NCBI RefSeq assembly: GCF_030272615.1 | Contig: NC_081415.1 | Location: 417,478,757-417,542,756 of the forward strand | From: Cryptomeria japonica | Taxonomy: Eukaryota > Streptophyta > Pinopsida > Cupressales > Cupressaceae | DNA length: 64,000 nt | Reading direction: 5' to 3' | Shown: one piece after another, positions 1 through 12,221 of the stretch | Numbering within the stretch: the stretch's first letter is position 1 | Layout of the letters: each line of letters starts with the position of its first letter | Notes under the pieces: generated by a model | Database searches by the model: none | What the model saw: the letters and a program-made list of their open reading frames with translations, nothing else | What the model was told of the DNA's origin: nothing | Translations under genes and position numbers: made by a program

Positions 1-2
1 CA

Positions 3-1919
3 ACACAGGGGTTGCGGGATCGATTAACACAGGCAGAGATAGACTACATTGCTGCGACAGGTCTATACGAGGTGATGCACATGCCCGTGATTCGTATGAA
101 TCATGGATTGATCATAGCACTGGCAGAGCGGTGGCACAACGAGACGTGCACCTTCCATTTGGCACAGGGGGAGATGACCGTGACCTTGGAGGATGTGTGG
201 CGCATCCTGCGGATACCGATTCAAGGAGAGCTGGTTACATATGACAGATCTTGGGGGACTATGGCAGTGCAGAGGATTTTTGATGAGGATGTATATATTG
301 ATGATGGCTCGATTGCATGGGAGGATATAGTGGCACTATATGAGTTGCTTCCAGCAGTTTTGTCAGGGATTGTGGGAGGACTGCTGTGTCCAGACAGGCG
401 GTCACATGGTTTGGCGGTGGGATGGGGACAGGTTATCAAGATGATGATGACCGAGGGGACCTGATTTGTGTGGGGGCGGTGCATACTGGCGCACATGTAT
501 CAAGAGCTTTACGAGGTAGTGTACCGAGGGAGGGGTTCCTTAGCAGTGGGCATGACGCTGCTACATATTTGGGCTTGGGAGCACCTACCAGTGACTCGAC
601 TAGTGAGTCTTAGATTCCATGCGGTGGATCAGCCATACATGTTTATGTATAGCGGCATGATGAGTCAGCCCCACTTGGGTAAGTTAGAGTGGTGGCGACG
701 GGCATTAGATGACCTGGATGCAGTGATATGGCAGCCATACTTGGAGTGTGAGCCATGGGATGATGACGCAGAGGCACTGCCATATGTCTTCATGACCCGA
801 TTTCTCATTGGGAGGACCTCATACCATGTAGAGAGACAGATGCCCGGGAGAGTGATGAGGCAGTTCGGACGGCAACAGGGACTGCCCAGTGGATCTAGAG
901 AGTATGCTCGAGTTATTCGGGAGCAGTATGCATGGGGTCTAGTGCTACCGTATGATCAAGCACTGGCAGAGTTCTGGACACTGCAAGCGAGGCCATGGGA
1001 CATACGATCGAGGGTCGTTGATGCAGGGGTGACAGATGAGTACACGCAGTATCGGGTGGCGCACCCGATCCCACGGATATCGGATCCAGCAGAGCCGATC
1101 CCAGCGTTTGAGGATGAGAGGGGACGGAAACGGAGGAGGGTAGGAGGTCGAGGAGATGGAGGAGTAGGAGGAGGAGGAGGAGGAGATGGAGGAGATGGAG
1201 GAGGTGGAGGAGGATTGGGGATACAGAGTCAGCGAAGAGGGAGAGGTGGACTACCTCTACAGATATCACAGGGGCCATTGATACCAGGAGGAGTTCAGCT
1301 GAGTGGGAGGGGGATGGAGAGAGAGATCCCGATGGACAGAGGAGAGGGGACTACTGGAGAGGGTGGTGCAGGGGAGGCAGCTATGGATACCAAGGGGGGA
1401 GCTACTGGAGATCTGTAGGATCACATCATAGTACGCTTGCAGACGCGGATAGAGGATTTGAAGGCGGAGGTGGTAGCTAGGGATATGCAACTGTTTGCAT
1501 GGGAGTTCGAGCTGACGGTGGTGCTGCGGGAGAGAGATACTGTAGTGGAGAGATTGGCGGAGTTGCAGGAGAGAGTCCGGGTTTGAGTAGGAGCACAGGG
1601 GCCTACATGGGAGGTTACGAGGCAGTTTGGATGAGCACGGGCGGAGATAGAGTACTGGTGGGGTTTATACGAGCAGGTGGTGCCAGTGAGTCAGCGAGCT
1701 CTTAGTTATACTCAGATGCGGCAGACTAGATTAGAGTGATTGCAGAGGATGCAGAGCAGTGGGGGAGTGATGGGTCCTTTGAGGTTGGAGAGATCAGGAG
1801 ATGCAGGAGGGAGTGGTGGTTCGATGAGGCCTCCACAGAGAGATGGAGTAGGGGGTGCAGGCACTAGTGGTGGAGCAGGTGGAGGTGTTGGGACAGCATC
1901 GGGCCAGAGCGGCATTTGA
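3..1919 (+). pseudogene. Plant mobile domain (PMD) protein, 5'-truncated by window edge, five internal stops
   Basis: One reading frame stays recognisable from the first bases to a TGA at 1917-1919. It shows the PMD (aminotransferase-like plant mobile domain) signature: GLYEVMHMPVIRMNHGLI, an ERWHNETCTFHL block, a VTLEDVWRIL block, then WAWEHLP and YVFMTRFLIG-type segments. A Gly/Arg-rich stretch (about 1110-1230), a probable coiled coil (about 1420-1580) and a second Gly-rich tail follow. Internal in-frame stops are TGA 462, TAG 1416, TGA 1584, TGA 1632 and TGA 1737; reading through each restores family-like sequence, so this is a decayed single gene and not several short ones. No ATG is visible and the frame is open at base 3, so the start lies outside the window. 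PMD proteins include the Arabidopsis MAIN/MAIL family, and PMD is also known from transposons. The gene converges on the Tat integrase and is antisense to it, in the place where Tat elements often carry an antisense extra ORF. Confidence 0.8.
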
Positions 1920-4148
1920 GAGAGAATTCATGCATATATGTATTTGTATCTTTGTTTATTTTTTGGATTGTATCTTGGATGGCTCTTGGTAGCCGATTTT
2001 GTAGACTTCATTGTACTCTGATATATGAGATGAGATATATGAGGAGATCCCATATTTTGATGATATGCATTTGAGTTATATGGATGTTTATACAGGATGA
2101 TGAGTTTATTGCTTAGATGGATGTGTGCACATGTATGCGTTTGATGAGATGTTTCCTATATGCATGTTTTTATGATAATTTATGATGTTGGATACTAACA
2201 TATGAATGCAGGTTTATGTATGATTTGTTTGATTTTTGATGTAATGTTGTATGTATGTAATGCCATGATGATGATGTATGCTTATGATAATATATGAACA
2301 GGATTTTGGTGTTTCCTATTTTGATATAATGATGAGATGATTTATGTGATGATGTTAATGCAATGGTCTAATGAATGATGTTATGTATGGATATGCATCT
2401 AGATGTTTTTAGATGAATGAATATGGATAAACAAAATGTAAAGTACAAATGTTTATATGATAATGTTTAAATGAATGCATATGAAAAAAATGGATATGTA
2501 TAAAATGGTATGAACCAAAGTTTTGTAAACAAATGGATTTATGATTCTAAATGCTTAAATATGTTTTAAGTACAGATGATAATGTGATGATACTATAACT
2601 TATGTTTTAATAACTGAACTTTAATGCAATTAAAAAGAGGATAATGAATGCAATGTGAATGAATCCTAAAATGAGCATAATAGGGTACTTAGTTAATGGA
2701 TGAATGAATGCACTTTTTCACTAAATGGATAAATGAATGTATGCAATAATAAATGATAAAAGATGATAAAATGATAATGGATAATTGACACTAAATGAAT
2801 GCCTAATAAATGATTTAAAACAATTAAAGACAATTTAATCCCACGAATGAATCTAATTATTTATGATTGTGCAATGATGTAAATGATTTAATGAAAACTA
2901 ATGTCAAAAATGAACTATATGCAATGTTTAAGTGAAAATGGCATGAATGTACTTAATGCAAGATGCAACTAAATGTGATGATGATATGACCATGAGGAAT
3001 GCAAGGTTTGTAAGACTTTGCATGATGCATTGATGATGTATCAGAGTACTCGGTCGTGATTGTATCCAAGACCAGCTTAATTTTCACATTTTGCATATAA
3101 AGCCTATATATGAATGCGTGAATGGATGGGTGATATGCAATGGAATGCAATATATAAATAGATGAGATGAAGTGATGATCCGTAGTGCTCTATTTTCATC
3201 ATTGAGCTTTAAAATGTTGGAAGAGAATACAAGCATCTTGACATAATGATTCAAGATGACCCTAGTATTCCTTTCATGGATTTTATATAGCAAGTTAATA
3301 CAAATGACTTGATATAAGGGTCAAGTCGACCAAAGTATTGCTTGCGGAACAGACAAGGATTATCTTCGTTCATGCATGACTTGGATCGTCCTCCTTGATC
3401 TTAGGCTGATCATATCCTGAGACAAGTGCATATTGTAGTAAGAGATAAAACCTTTATCCAATTTGGATGAGGAGGAACCAAAGAAAGAGTATTGTACCTG
3501 GAAACAAATAGTATATACATAAAGAATAAAGAATATAGATCCTTGGTAATGGTTCATGCCCATATGGTCGAGGTATATGCTATAGTCAGCAAGCCGTAAT
3601 GATCCATGACTGCTTTTGGCATAAGATCATGTAGCTTGGTGAACTTCCCACATAGACACCATTAGTATATGCCCCAGAACTTCATTGGAAATAATGTGCA
3701 AATGATACAAAACAATGTTGAAAGATCTCAATACAGATAAACAAATGATTGTACTCACAAATCAACCAAGTATTTGATAGCTTAACATAATTTTCTTGTC
3801 AAAGAAAACGTCACTTTCGTCTTTGTTTTGGTAAGGAAGGATGCATCCTTGTTGAAGACAGTTTTGAGTGTTGATGTTGATTGTGTGGTTTGATTGGTAA
3901 ATGGTCATTTTGTGAGTATTTTGTCAATGTTTGTTTTGGTATCTGCATGCATGAGTATGTACAAAGTGTTGCCATGTTTTTGTTGGATTTTCTATGTTTT
4001 CTGATGTTTTTGAATTTTGTATTGTTTTGAATGTTTTTGGATTTTGTATGAGACATTTTCCAATGTTTTTGGTATTTTGATGATTGCTTGAATGAATAAC
4101 TTAATGAATCATAAGACAATGTAGAATCCACTTCCATCAATAGGTTAA
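1920..4148. other. AT-rich spacer between PMD ORF and Tat pol, no gene seen
   Basis: Very AT-rich, with many short ATGATG, GAATGAATG and TATATGA words, especially at 1920-3000. No coding similarity was found on either strand. Between about 3,810 and 4,140 there are T-rich words of the ATGTTTTTGG type that recur near 4,400-4,480 and 12,600-12,720, inside the same element. If the element model is right, this is the untranslated 3' region of the Tat element. Confidence 0.5.
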
Positions 4149-4168
4149 GGGCATTGCCCCCAGTTTAG
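4149..4168 (-). promoter_or_regulatory. Candidate polypurine-type tract downstream of pol
   Basis: On the minus strand this reads CTAAACTGGGGGCAATGC, a G-run just beyond the pol stop. A TGGGGGCA-type motif after pol is something I recall from other plant Tat elements. No LTR follows it here, so it would be an internal or secondary tract and not the priming site next to the 3' LTR. Function is inference. Confidence 0.3.
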
Positions 4169-4507
4169 ACATGACTATGAAAAAGTGGGATGCAAGATGT
4201 ATGGAGTACTATCATAATTGCAGAGGAATAACAAGCCATGGTTTTGGATGGATGGATGTATGTATGAAGTAGATGTGATCGCAACAATTCTGAAAGACAA
4301 TGGAGCCATAGCCTTTACGAGTGGCGCCTATTTACCAGGTTTTCACCATCATACTTACCCAAGGTGCCACCGGAGTGGTTGTTCACCGTTTGGATATATG
4401 ATTTTTCTTTACTTTTTTTTGAATGTTTTTTGTATTTTCTTCAGGACATTTTTCTGAATGTTTTTGGTATTTTCTGGTATGCAGGGGAGCCTGATGCTCT
4501 GTACACC

Positions 4508-6049
4508 TTAGGTATAAAACCATTTGAGGTGCATGTTTTTGATTGGATCTGCAAGCGATTCTCCTTCTGATGTAGCCAACTGATATGCCCCGGACCCGAA
4601 CACAGCAGTGACAATATATGGGCCTAGCCAGTTTGATTCAAACTTGCCCTGATGTTCTCTGTTCGGTTGATTGCGAGGATTCTCTCGTAGAACAAGATCA
4701 CCTACCTCAAATGTACGAGGTCTAACTCGGTGATTGTAGCTTCTGCTCATGCGCTGCTGATAGGCTTTGAGATGATTGTATGCAGCTTGTCGCTTCTCAT
4801 CAAGTAACTCTAAGTCCTGAAGACGTGAGACTTTGTAAGCTTCATCATCGATGAGATTGTGCAAGGAAACCCGTAATGATGGTATCTCAACCTCAATAGG
4901 CAAGATAGCTTCTGCACCATAGACCAATGAGTAGGGAGTTGCACCTGTAGGGGTTCGAATGCTAGTTCGATATGCCCATAACACTAGATTTAATTGAATA
5001 TGCCAATCATGACCAGCATCATTGACTGTCTTCTTTAGGATTCTCAATATATTTTTATTGGATGCTTCAGCCTGACCATTGCCTTGTGGGTAGTAGGGAG
5101 TGGAAAAGCGGTGTTGGATATGAAATTTCTCACAAAGTTAACGGACATCCTGATTTTTGAAAGGAAGACCATTATCTGTGATGATGGACATGGGTACACC
5201 ATACTAGCAGATGATGTAATTAAGGATGAATGAAGTGATCTACTTGTCGGTGACTTGGGTAAGAGGAACAACTTCGATCCACTTTGTGAAATATTCGGTG
5301 GCGGTAATAATGAATTTATGGCCATTGGATGAAGATGGATGAATCTTACCCACAAGGTCAAGGCCCCATTGACAAAAAGGCCATGGTGTCGTGATTGGTT
5401 GCAGTTCCTGGGCTGGTGCATGTATCAGGTCGCCATGAACTTGACATTTCTTGCACTTCCTGACAAAGTAGTAGGAATCCTTTTCTATAGATGGCCAATA
5501 GTATCCATTGCGCAGGAGTTTCTTGGCTAGTGACGAACCACTTGAATGAGTCCCGCAAATTCCTTCATGGACTTCTTCCAAAGGCTTTGTTATCTCATCT
5601 TGTTCCAGACATCGAAGGAGAGTACCATCAAGACTGTGGCGGTATAAGGTTTTAACAATAATGGTATATCGAGCAGTTTGGCGAATGAAGGTTTTACGTT
5701 GGTTATTTGATTGGTTGGGAGGAAGGGTATGATCGTGGAGATAGGTGTAGAACTCACCATACCATGGGGATTCAGAACCGACAAGGTGACATATCATATC
5801 GGATTCAGGGATATCATAAGCAGGGATCCAAAGCTGTTCGACCAAGAACTCGTAGCGTGTTGAATTTTGTGGAAGATCTAGGAGAGATGCGATGGTAGCC
5901 ATAGCATCTGCAGCTCGATTTTGATCTCTTGGTATCTGCTCAAAAGTGATAGTAGTAAATGATGTCTTTAGAGTGTCCACCATTTGCTTATATGGCATGA
6001 GTTTATCATCCTTTGTCTAATATTCATTTGTTGCTTGTCGAATGACTAG
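4508..6049 (-). pseudogene. Ty3/gypsy integrase (Tat element), degenerate
   Basis: Integrase inserts the cDNA into the host chromosome. Reading leftward, an HHCC-type zinc-binding region comes first, with CKKCQVHGD at its C-terminal end. The DDE core follows: GLDLVGKIHP has the first Asp, a TDNG segment the second, and GQAEASNK the Glu. Then come VLWAYRTSIRTPTGATPYSL and, near the C terminus, a GPY/F-type segment (NWLGPYIVTAVFGSGAY) ending HLKWFYT and a stop at 4508. The frame matches that of RT and RNase H. In-frame stops near 5,240 and 5,044 break the core between the first Asp and the Glu, so the protein cannot be made whole. The length is normal for a Tat integrase if the stops are ignored. 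Confidence 0.9.
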
Positions 6050-6790
6050 TTAGGAGTCGCCATATACTTGTAGTTCTTGTAATTTCCATTGTACGGCTAA
6101 CTTGAGTCCCGTGATCAAGGCCTCATACTCTGCTATGTTGTTAGTGCATGGAAATGTGAGCTTGTAAGACTTCAGGATGCTGTCACCTTGGGGTGTGATA
6201 AACAGAATGCCTTCCCCCGAGCCATGCCTAGTGTATGAACCATCAAAGTATAGTTTCCATGGTTGTGCTGTTGTGATCATGAATATCTCTTCCTTTGGAA
6301 AATTGGAAATGAGAGGATGATCGCCTATGAGTGGTGCATCGGCCAACTGATCTGCAATAAATTGACCTTTGATAGCCTTACGGTCTACATACTCGATGTC
6401 AAATTCACTTAGAATCATCACCCATTTGGCCAAGCGGCCTGTCAATGCTACTTTGCTGAGTAAATACTTGAGTGGATCAATCTTTGCAATGAGTTGTACT
6501 TTGTGTGTCAATAAATAGTGCCTCAATTTTGTGGTTGCTAAGATTATTGCTAGGCAAGCTCGCTCAATATGTGTGTAATTGAGTTCATAGCCTACCAGTG
6601 TGCGAGAGATGTAGTAAACAACACACTCTTTTCCTTCTGCATTATGTTGTGCCAGTAGTACACCCAATGCTGTACTTGTCACTGAGATATAGAGTAACAA
6701 TGGTCTTCTTGGATTTGGTGGCATCAGCAATGGTGGATTCATGAGATAGTCTTTAAGCGTCTGAAATGCTTGTTGGCATCGGGCATCCCA
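6050..6790 (-). pseudogene. Dual RNase H region (gypsy RNase H plus archaeal-type RNase H), Tat element
   Basis: RNase H removes the RNA strand of the RNA-DNA hybrid. The first domain has the gypsy pattern: LLLYISVTSTALGVLL (the usual first Asp is replaced by Val/Ser here), CVVYYISRTL, and ELNYTHIERACLAIILA with its conserved Glu. After FDIEYVDRKAIKGQFIADQL a second RNase H begins with WKLYFDGSYT, followed by NNIAEYEALITGLKLA and VYGDS. This tandem arrangement is the hallmark of the Tat lineage. A stop near 6,050, right after VYGDS, cuts the second domain. The loss of the first acidic residue in domain one may be decay or tolerated, since the second domain can supply activity in this lineage. 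Confidence 0.85.
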
Positions 6791-7774
6791 CTAAAAACGG
6801 AAGTTCTTATGTACCAGGTGTGTGAATGGGTGACACTTATCAGCCAATTGTGCGATGAATCTATGGATGGATTGAAGTTGCCCTTGTAATGTCCTTAGCT
6901 GACTGATATTCTTTGGAGGTGGCATGTCCATGATTGCCTTAACCTTTGCTGGGTCGACCTCAATACCTTTGCTTGAGACAATGTATCCTAGAAGCTTCCC
7001 GGAGGTTACTCCAAAGACACATTTCTTTGGGTTGAGTCGAACATGGTATTGTTCTAGTCTATCAAAGATGTTATCTAAGATGTGGAGGTGTCCTTCTCTG
7101 GTGAGTGATTTTGCTAGTAAGTCATCAACATAATCTTCCATCATAGTATGCATCATGTCATGGAAGATGGTGGTCATTGCTCTTTGATAGGTTGCCCCTG
7201 CATTCTTGAGACTGAAAGGCATTACATTCCAGCAATATGTACCCCATGGACATGTGAAGGCTGTCTTATGTTGATCTTTTGGTGCAATCTTTATCTGATT
7301 GTATCCTGAAAAGCCATCCATGAGTGAAAGCATGGCGTGTCCTACTGTTAGATCTACTATGATGTCGATATTGGGTAGGGGGAAGTCATCCTTAGGACAG
7401 GCCTTATTCAGATCTCTGAAGTCAGTACAAATGCAGATGCCCCCTTTTGGTTTGCCGACAGGCATAATATTAGAGATCCATTCTACATAATCAATTGGTC
7501 TAATGAAACCAACATCTAGGAGTTTCTTGAGTTCTATTTTGACTAGCACTGCAATCTAGGGATGCATCTTACGAAGCTTCTGCTTGACAGGTTTGGCTCC
7601 TTCTACTACGATGAGGTGATGCATGACTAAATTAGGATCAAGCCTAGGCATGTCTGCATATGACCATGCAAAGTTGATCTGATGCTTCTGGAAGAACTTT
7701 ATAAACTTAGGCTGTTCCTCTGGAGTGAGAAGAGATGCCAGATGTATGAGATGAGGATTTTCAGGAGTCCCCAC
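6791..7774 (-). pseudogene. Ty3/gypsy reverse transcriptase (Tat element), degenerate
   Basis: This is the polymerase of the element. Motifs are in order: GFIRPIDYVEWISNIMPVGK; CTDFRDLNKACPKDDFPLP; LMDGFSGYNQI with the first catalytic Asp; TYCWNVMPFSLKNAGATYQR; and MEDYVDDLLAKS, carrying the YVDD catalytic pair, followed by LGYIVSSKGIEVDPAKV. All metal-binding aspartates are present. In-frame stops separate the N-terminal part (7556-7774, with the PRLDPNLVMHHL segment typical just before RT) from the palm, and another stop at 6791 precedes the RNase H. Identity is certain; activity is not expected. Confidence 0.92.
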
Positions 7775-7816
7775 ATTGTATTCTTTGGTTTCCTCAATGA
7801 GAATCGTTGATCATTC

Positions 7817-9444
7817 CTATGGTGCACTATCAGGGAGAATGTCAAACCCTTCATCCTCAGGTGCCTCAGAGAGGTTTTCACCATTGGATACGCTCTTTCT
7901 TTTTACTTTTGTGGGATCAAACAATACCACAGTGTGGTTTTCACTAGAAGATCCATGTTTTATTATTATATTTTTGCAGCTGAAAGGTTTGGCATCCGCC
8001 CTGAAGTATGTTGCGCTATTAAGTTCGATGGTGAATCCAGCTTTGTGATCCCCGCTTGGTAGGTTATCCCTTAATTCCAAAAAGTCAATGATGGCCTCAT
8101 CATTTTGGAAGAGGTCAAGACATGGGGGATTTGGTTGGTTTCATTCGATGAGTTCAGGGCAGATAACGGGCATTGCTTCATTGATTAGGTTAAGTTCTTT
8201 AGAGGTATCAGTGAGGTTTAATACGTGATGGTGAAGGTTGTTAATGGTACTCTCACTATCAGAATCAGTCATACGATGAGACGTAGGGTCTATGGAAGAT
8301 GTTTCCAGTTCAGGAACCCAAGTGGTCTTTATCTCTGCTTCTCCGTAAACAGGGATGTCTTTGCGTGGTGAAGGTGGTGATGTGTCTTCCTCATCTGAAG
8401 TGTTAAGCTGTATAGAATCAAATTCCCACTCATGTGAGTCGGTCTCTGAGTCACTTTCCAACATTCAATTACTATACCATACTGGGATGTCCTTTGAGTT
8501 AAATACTGCAGGTGTGATTGGTTGATGTACCTTTGTAGTGATTGGTGCTGCAGGAAGATTGATGGGGATCAAGGAATCTGGTATAGGGAGTATCGAAAAT
8601 ATTGACTTAGTTGCTTCTACTGGAATTGTTGGTGCTATAGATGTTGCTGCGGGTTTCGACACAGTTGCTGCTGCTAATGGTGCTGTTGATGGGATTATTG
8701 GTTTGATTGGTGGGATGATTGGCATTGGTGATAGTTGTGTTGGGGTTTTGAGCCTCGATGGGGCAGTTGGGATGGTGCTTGATGGTGCTTTGATTATGAA
8801 AGGTGTTCTCTTTGTAGTAGGTGGACAAAATGGTTTGTTGGGTTTTCCTTTGAATCTGAGCTTAGGAAAGATCTCTTTTTCAAAGCCTAGGCCTGTGTTA
8901 CCTTTGGGCTTTAATTCCTGGAGCAGTGGTTCATGTCGTCCTTGTTTGTAATATCCCAAAGCACTCTGACCATCATATCCCATCCTTTGCATAATGAGGA
9001 GGCCTTTGCCATACTGATCCGTGGTGATGGGATCTTTATAGATCCATTCCGCCAAGTCCTCATCTTGGGTTTCTTCTTCTTGACTCTTTCCAAGGATGAA
9101 AGGCGTCAAAGCACATGCAGGTGTGTTTAGTGGTTGCTGGATTAACTGCTGTGGTTTACCATGTGTTCGAGGACAAGTGGGCATTTGTCCCACACAAAAG
9201 AGTTGACTCAAGTTGTATTCCCCAGGACCTTCCTCGGCTACTTTCATCTTAAGCTTTTCTTGCTTCGATATAGTGGTGTTTGAACTGGCAAGAGAGGCGG
9301 GACTTATATATGATGTGGAGGAAATGGCTTCTCTATTATTAGGAATAGTAATCTTTGGTTGATGACTGATATTATGGAAAAATGCAAAGGGATTTGCATC
9401 ACCCAGGATTGTGATCTCTACACCGTTATGTGGGAACTTGATAC
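7817..9444 (-). pseudogene. Protease-RT linker with G-patch motif (Tat element)
   Basis: This part of the polyprotein lies between protease and RT. Near 8,880-9,045 it has a G-patch-like run: YGKGLLIMQRMGYDGQ, then ALGYYKQGRHEPL and TGLGFEKE. G-patch segments are RNA-binding and are known in this position in Tat-lineage and some other retroelements. Upstream of it is the ITYHQCIKFPHNG block that normally follows the protease region. Downstream is a Pro/Thr/Ile-rich low-complexity stretch (about 8,500-8,850), then an acidic SDSETDSHEWEFDS region (8,141-8,464). Stops lie near 8,465 and 8,141. The frame is that of RT, one step off from gag-protease. Confidence 0.75.
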
Positions 9445-9993
9445 ACTGATGGTAGGTAATGGAACAGCTTGCATGGCATGTATCCAAGGTCTCCCTAATA
9501 ATAGATTGTATGGCAGAGGAAGGTCCAAAACCTAACAAATGATGTGCTTTACCACGGGGCCCACTCGGATTGGTAGTACCACAGCTCCTTTGGATGAACG
9601 CTCTGCATCGTCATAGGCTTTGATTGTGATCTTCTTAGGAGGATCCACTGATTCTACCACATAGCCCAATGCTGTGACCAACTGTAGTGTACAAATGTTC
9701 AGGCCTGATCCATTATCGATCAAGACTCGCTTGATCCTATGCTGGTTGATAAAGCCTTCGATGTGGAGTGAGGCATTATGAGGTTGTTGGAAGGAAGAGT
9801 TGTCACTTTTGGAAAAAGTGAGACAAGGTGATGACTTTAGACTTCCAACCATGGCTTGAAATTGGTCTGTATTCAGATTTCCAGGGACTGATGCCTCTTG
9901 GAGTGCTTGATCCAAAATAGTTTTATGAGAGAGTGATAGGCGCAATAGCTCTAAAATGGATATAAGCATAGGCATTTTATCTAATTGTTCCAC
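9445..9993 (-). pseudogene. Retroviral-type aspartic protease region (Tat element)
   Basis: The segment HIEGFINQHRIKRVLIDNGS carries the D-x-G-S active site, followed by LNICTLQLVTALGY, as in Tat proteases. After VLPIRVGPVVKHIIC comes a TAG at 9532-9534; the same frame continues with VLDLPLPYNLLLGRPWIHAM, the conserved end of the domain, before it is lost near 9,440. The next conserved block (ITYHQCIKFP) is in another frame, so a single-base frameshift lies at about 9,435-9,450. The ATG at 9538 in the other frame is therefore not a real start. Confidence 0.82.
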
Positions 9994-10002
9994 AAGATTG
10001 TA

Positions 10003-11769
10003 CTACTTTGGGATGGAGGTGGTGCCTTGTGGAGCTGCCTTTATGGTGACCTTGCCACGATGTGTAACAACATTGCAATTTGAGTTGGGATTTTTGAAGG
10101 TTATTGTTGCAACTTGTTCACTGGCATCATACAGATGATTTACAGTGTAATTATACGTAGCCTGTGTATAATCAGTGATATCAGTGCCTCTCCTGGAAGT
10201 GGAAGGACCCCTTTGATCTTGTGATGGAAGTGGATTTTTGAACATAAGATGATCATTATTGGTTGTTTTTGGGTCATGTCCTTCAATTTCAATTTCTCCT
10301 CGGTCAATAAGATCTTGAATAAGATCTTTCAAGCGGTGACAATTACTTGTCTTGTGTTCTCTTCCTTGATGGAATTCACAGTGTTCAGTATCTCTCCACC
10401 ATGCCGGTTTGACCTGCGGCTCATAGTTTGATAGTTTAGGTAGAGTGACCAAATTTTGGGAAATGAGTTGTCGCAACACTATTTCGATGGGTTCCCCTAA
10501 GGGAGTGTATGTGCGTTTCTGTTTTTGCTGACAAGGTCTAGGTTCATCATGAGATGTGATGCGACCTTGATTGGAAGGAACATTTGTGTTGTTTTGAGGT
10601 GGAGGATTTTGTCCTACAAACCGAACCACAGGTTGTGCGTTTTGGATATTCCGGGCATCCACAACCCCATCGTTGACGATATTCTTGTTTTTATTCCAAA
10701 AGCTTGGTTTATCACTATTGAAGCACGGGCGAGGACCATCTTTTGGTTCATTAAAGATTTTGATGAGTCCTTTCTTGATGAGTGCCCGTTCACACTTCAA
10801 ACCCTTGGTGATCATATCATTAAAAGAGTCTGTGTCTTTGACATCCAGGTGAAATTCCATTTCTTCATTTAAGTTGGAAATGAATATTTCCACTAGTTCT
10901 CATTCAGGTAACTGAAGAGAACGTCTGCTAGACATTTGGCACCATCGTTGCAGGAATACTGAGAATAGTTCACCTGGTTTTTGTTTGGTGTTGCACAGAT
11001 CAGGCATGGTGATGTCGCATTCAATGTTATGGGAGTAATGAGCTAGGAACTTCTGGATGAGTTCCTCAAATGTTCTAATGCCACCTAATAGTCGGGAAAA
11101 CCATGATGTGGTTGGTCCTCCCAAGCTTTGGGGAAAAAGGCGCATTAGGTATGTGTCTTCATATGCCACTTCAAGACAAGTGGAATGAAATTCTCAGACA
11201 TGATCGCGGGGATCCCCCTTTCCTCTATATTTTTCAAATTTGGGTGTTTCGAATCCTCATGGAAAGGGTGGCATATAAAGATTCCTATCAAAAGGATAGG
11301 GACAGATGTCATTGAGTGAGAATTGGTTAGTCTTGACACCACTATGAAGTTGTTGGGCGAGATTCTTGACTTGTTGCCGCAACATCTCCATTTCATTTGG
11401 AGGAGGAGGTGGTGGGTTACCTCGAGGAATGTTATATCTGATGGGATCTCTACCTCTTTCCTCTTCATGGTGACTTTGTCTTTTTGATGCTTGTCTTAAT
11501 TGGGCAAGATCAAAGTCAGAGGGGAGTTTGGCTCCTTCTTGAGCGAGTTTTAAGAAGTGCGCATCCGCATTGCTCCTGAGTATTTCGTCAAACAATCTGT
11601 TAAAGAGAGGGTTATGCTGAGCCCTTTCTATTGTTGCAGGAGTAGGAGTACTTGGGTTTTCATCATTCGCATTTCCTCCAAGTGTTTCTTGGAATTCATT
11701 GAGATTTTCCTCTTCTTCTTCTTCTATTTCTATTTCTCGTTGCCTTGATTGTGATCGGGTTTGAGCCAT
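10003..11769 (-). pseudogene. Gag polyprotein (Tat element), degenerate
   Basis: Gag forms the particle that packages the element RNA. The chosen start is the ATG at 11769 (MAQTRSQSRQRE), which opens a Glu-rich N terminus. The capsid-like Retrotrans_gag core follows: TPKFEKYRGKGDPRDHV, YEDTYLMRLFPQSLGG, WFSRLLGGIRTFEELIQKFL, DLCNTKQKPGELFSVFLQRW and VEIFISNLNEEMEFHL. Near the C terminus a zinc-knuckle-like CEFHQGREHKTSNC (C-x2-H-x5-H-x4-C) is followed by LKDLIQDLIDRGEIEI. TGA stops interrupt PFP-GFE (11257-11259) and DHV-EFH just after it; both sit where Arg is usual, which fits CGA-to-TGA change. Another stop lies near 10,900. The frame is shared with the protease. Confidence 0.88.
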
Positions 11770-12221
11770 TTTGCTTATGAGTCTTTGTTGAAGTTGAGTG
11801 AAAATGATGATGAGTTTTTGATGAAATGAGAGATTGATGATTGGTGAATTGTGTTGCATGTGGATCTCTTTAGCACTTTTAAGGTAGATGTAACTGAAAT
11901 TCCTTCTTTAAATTGCTTGCTTGTTTGATAAGATTTTGATGTGATAAGGTGTAGAGAAATCTGAGATGTGTTATAGATTTAACTACCTAGTAATGAGAGG
12001 ATGCACTCATAAACTAGTTTTAACTTGCGTAGATGTGTCTCTTACGATGAGCTTATCCTAGATGTAGAAACAATCTAAAAAGTGATGTGATGTGTTTGAT
12101 TGCAAGCAATATCTAAAAGAGAATTTGGAACAAGAACCTCTTAATGTTTTTGAGAGTTGGAACGGATTGATGATGAAGTGATGATGTATGAGTGAGATGA
12201 TGGATGAAAATGTTTTCAACT

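Noticed and set aside
913-1278. Minus-strand 121-codon ORF opposite the PMD gene
   Set aside because: It is the antisense of the Gly-rich PMD tail (Leu/His/Pro low complexity); no domain.
9465-9538. ATG at 9538 as start of a new protein
   Set aside because: The first codons are out-of-frame protease sequence; the conserved DLPLPYN block is in the gag-protease frame.
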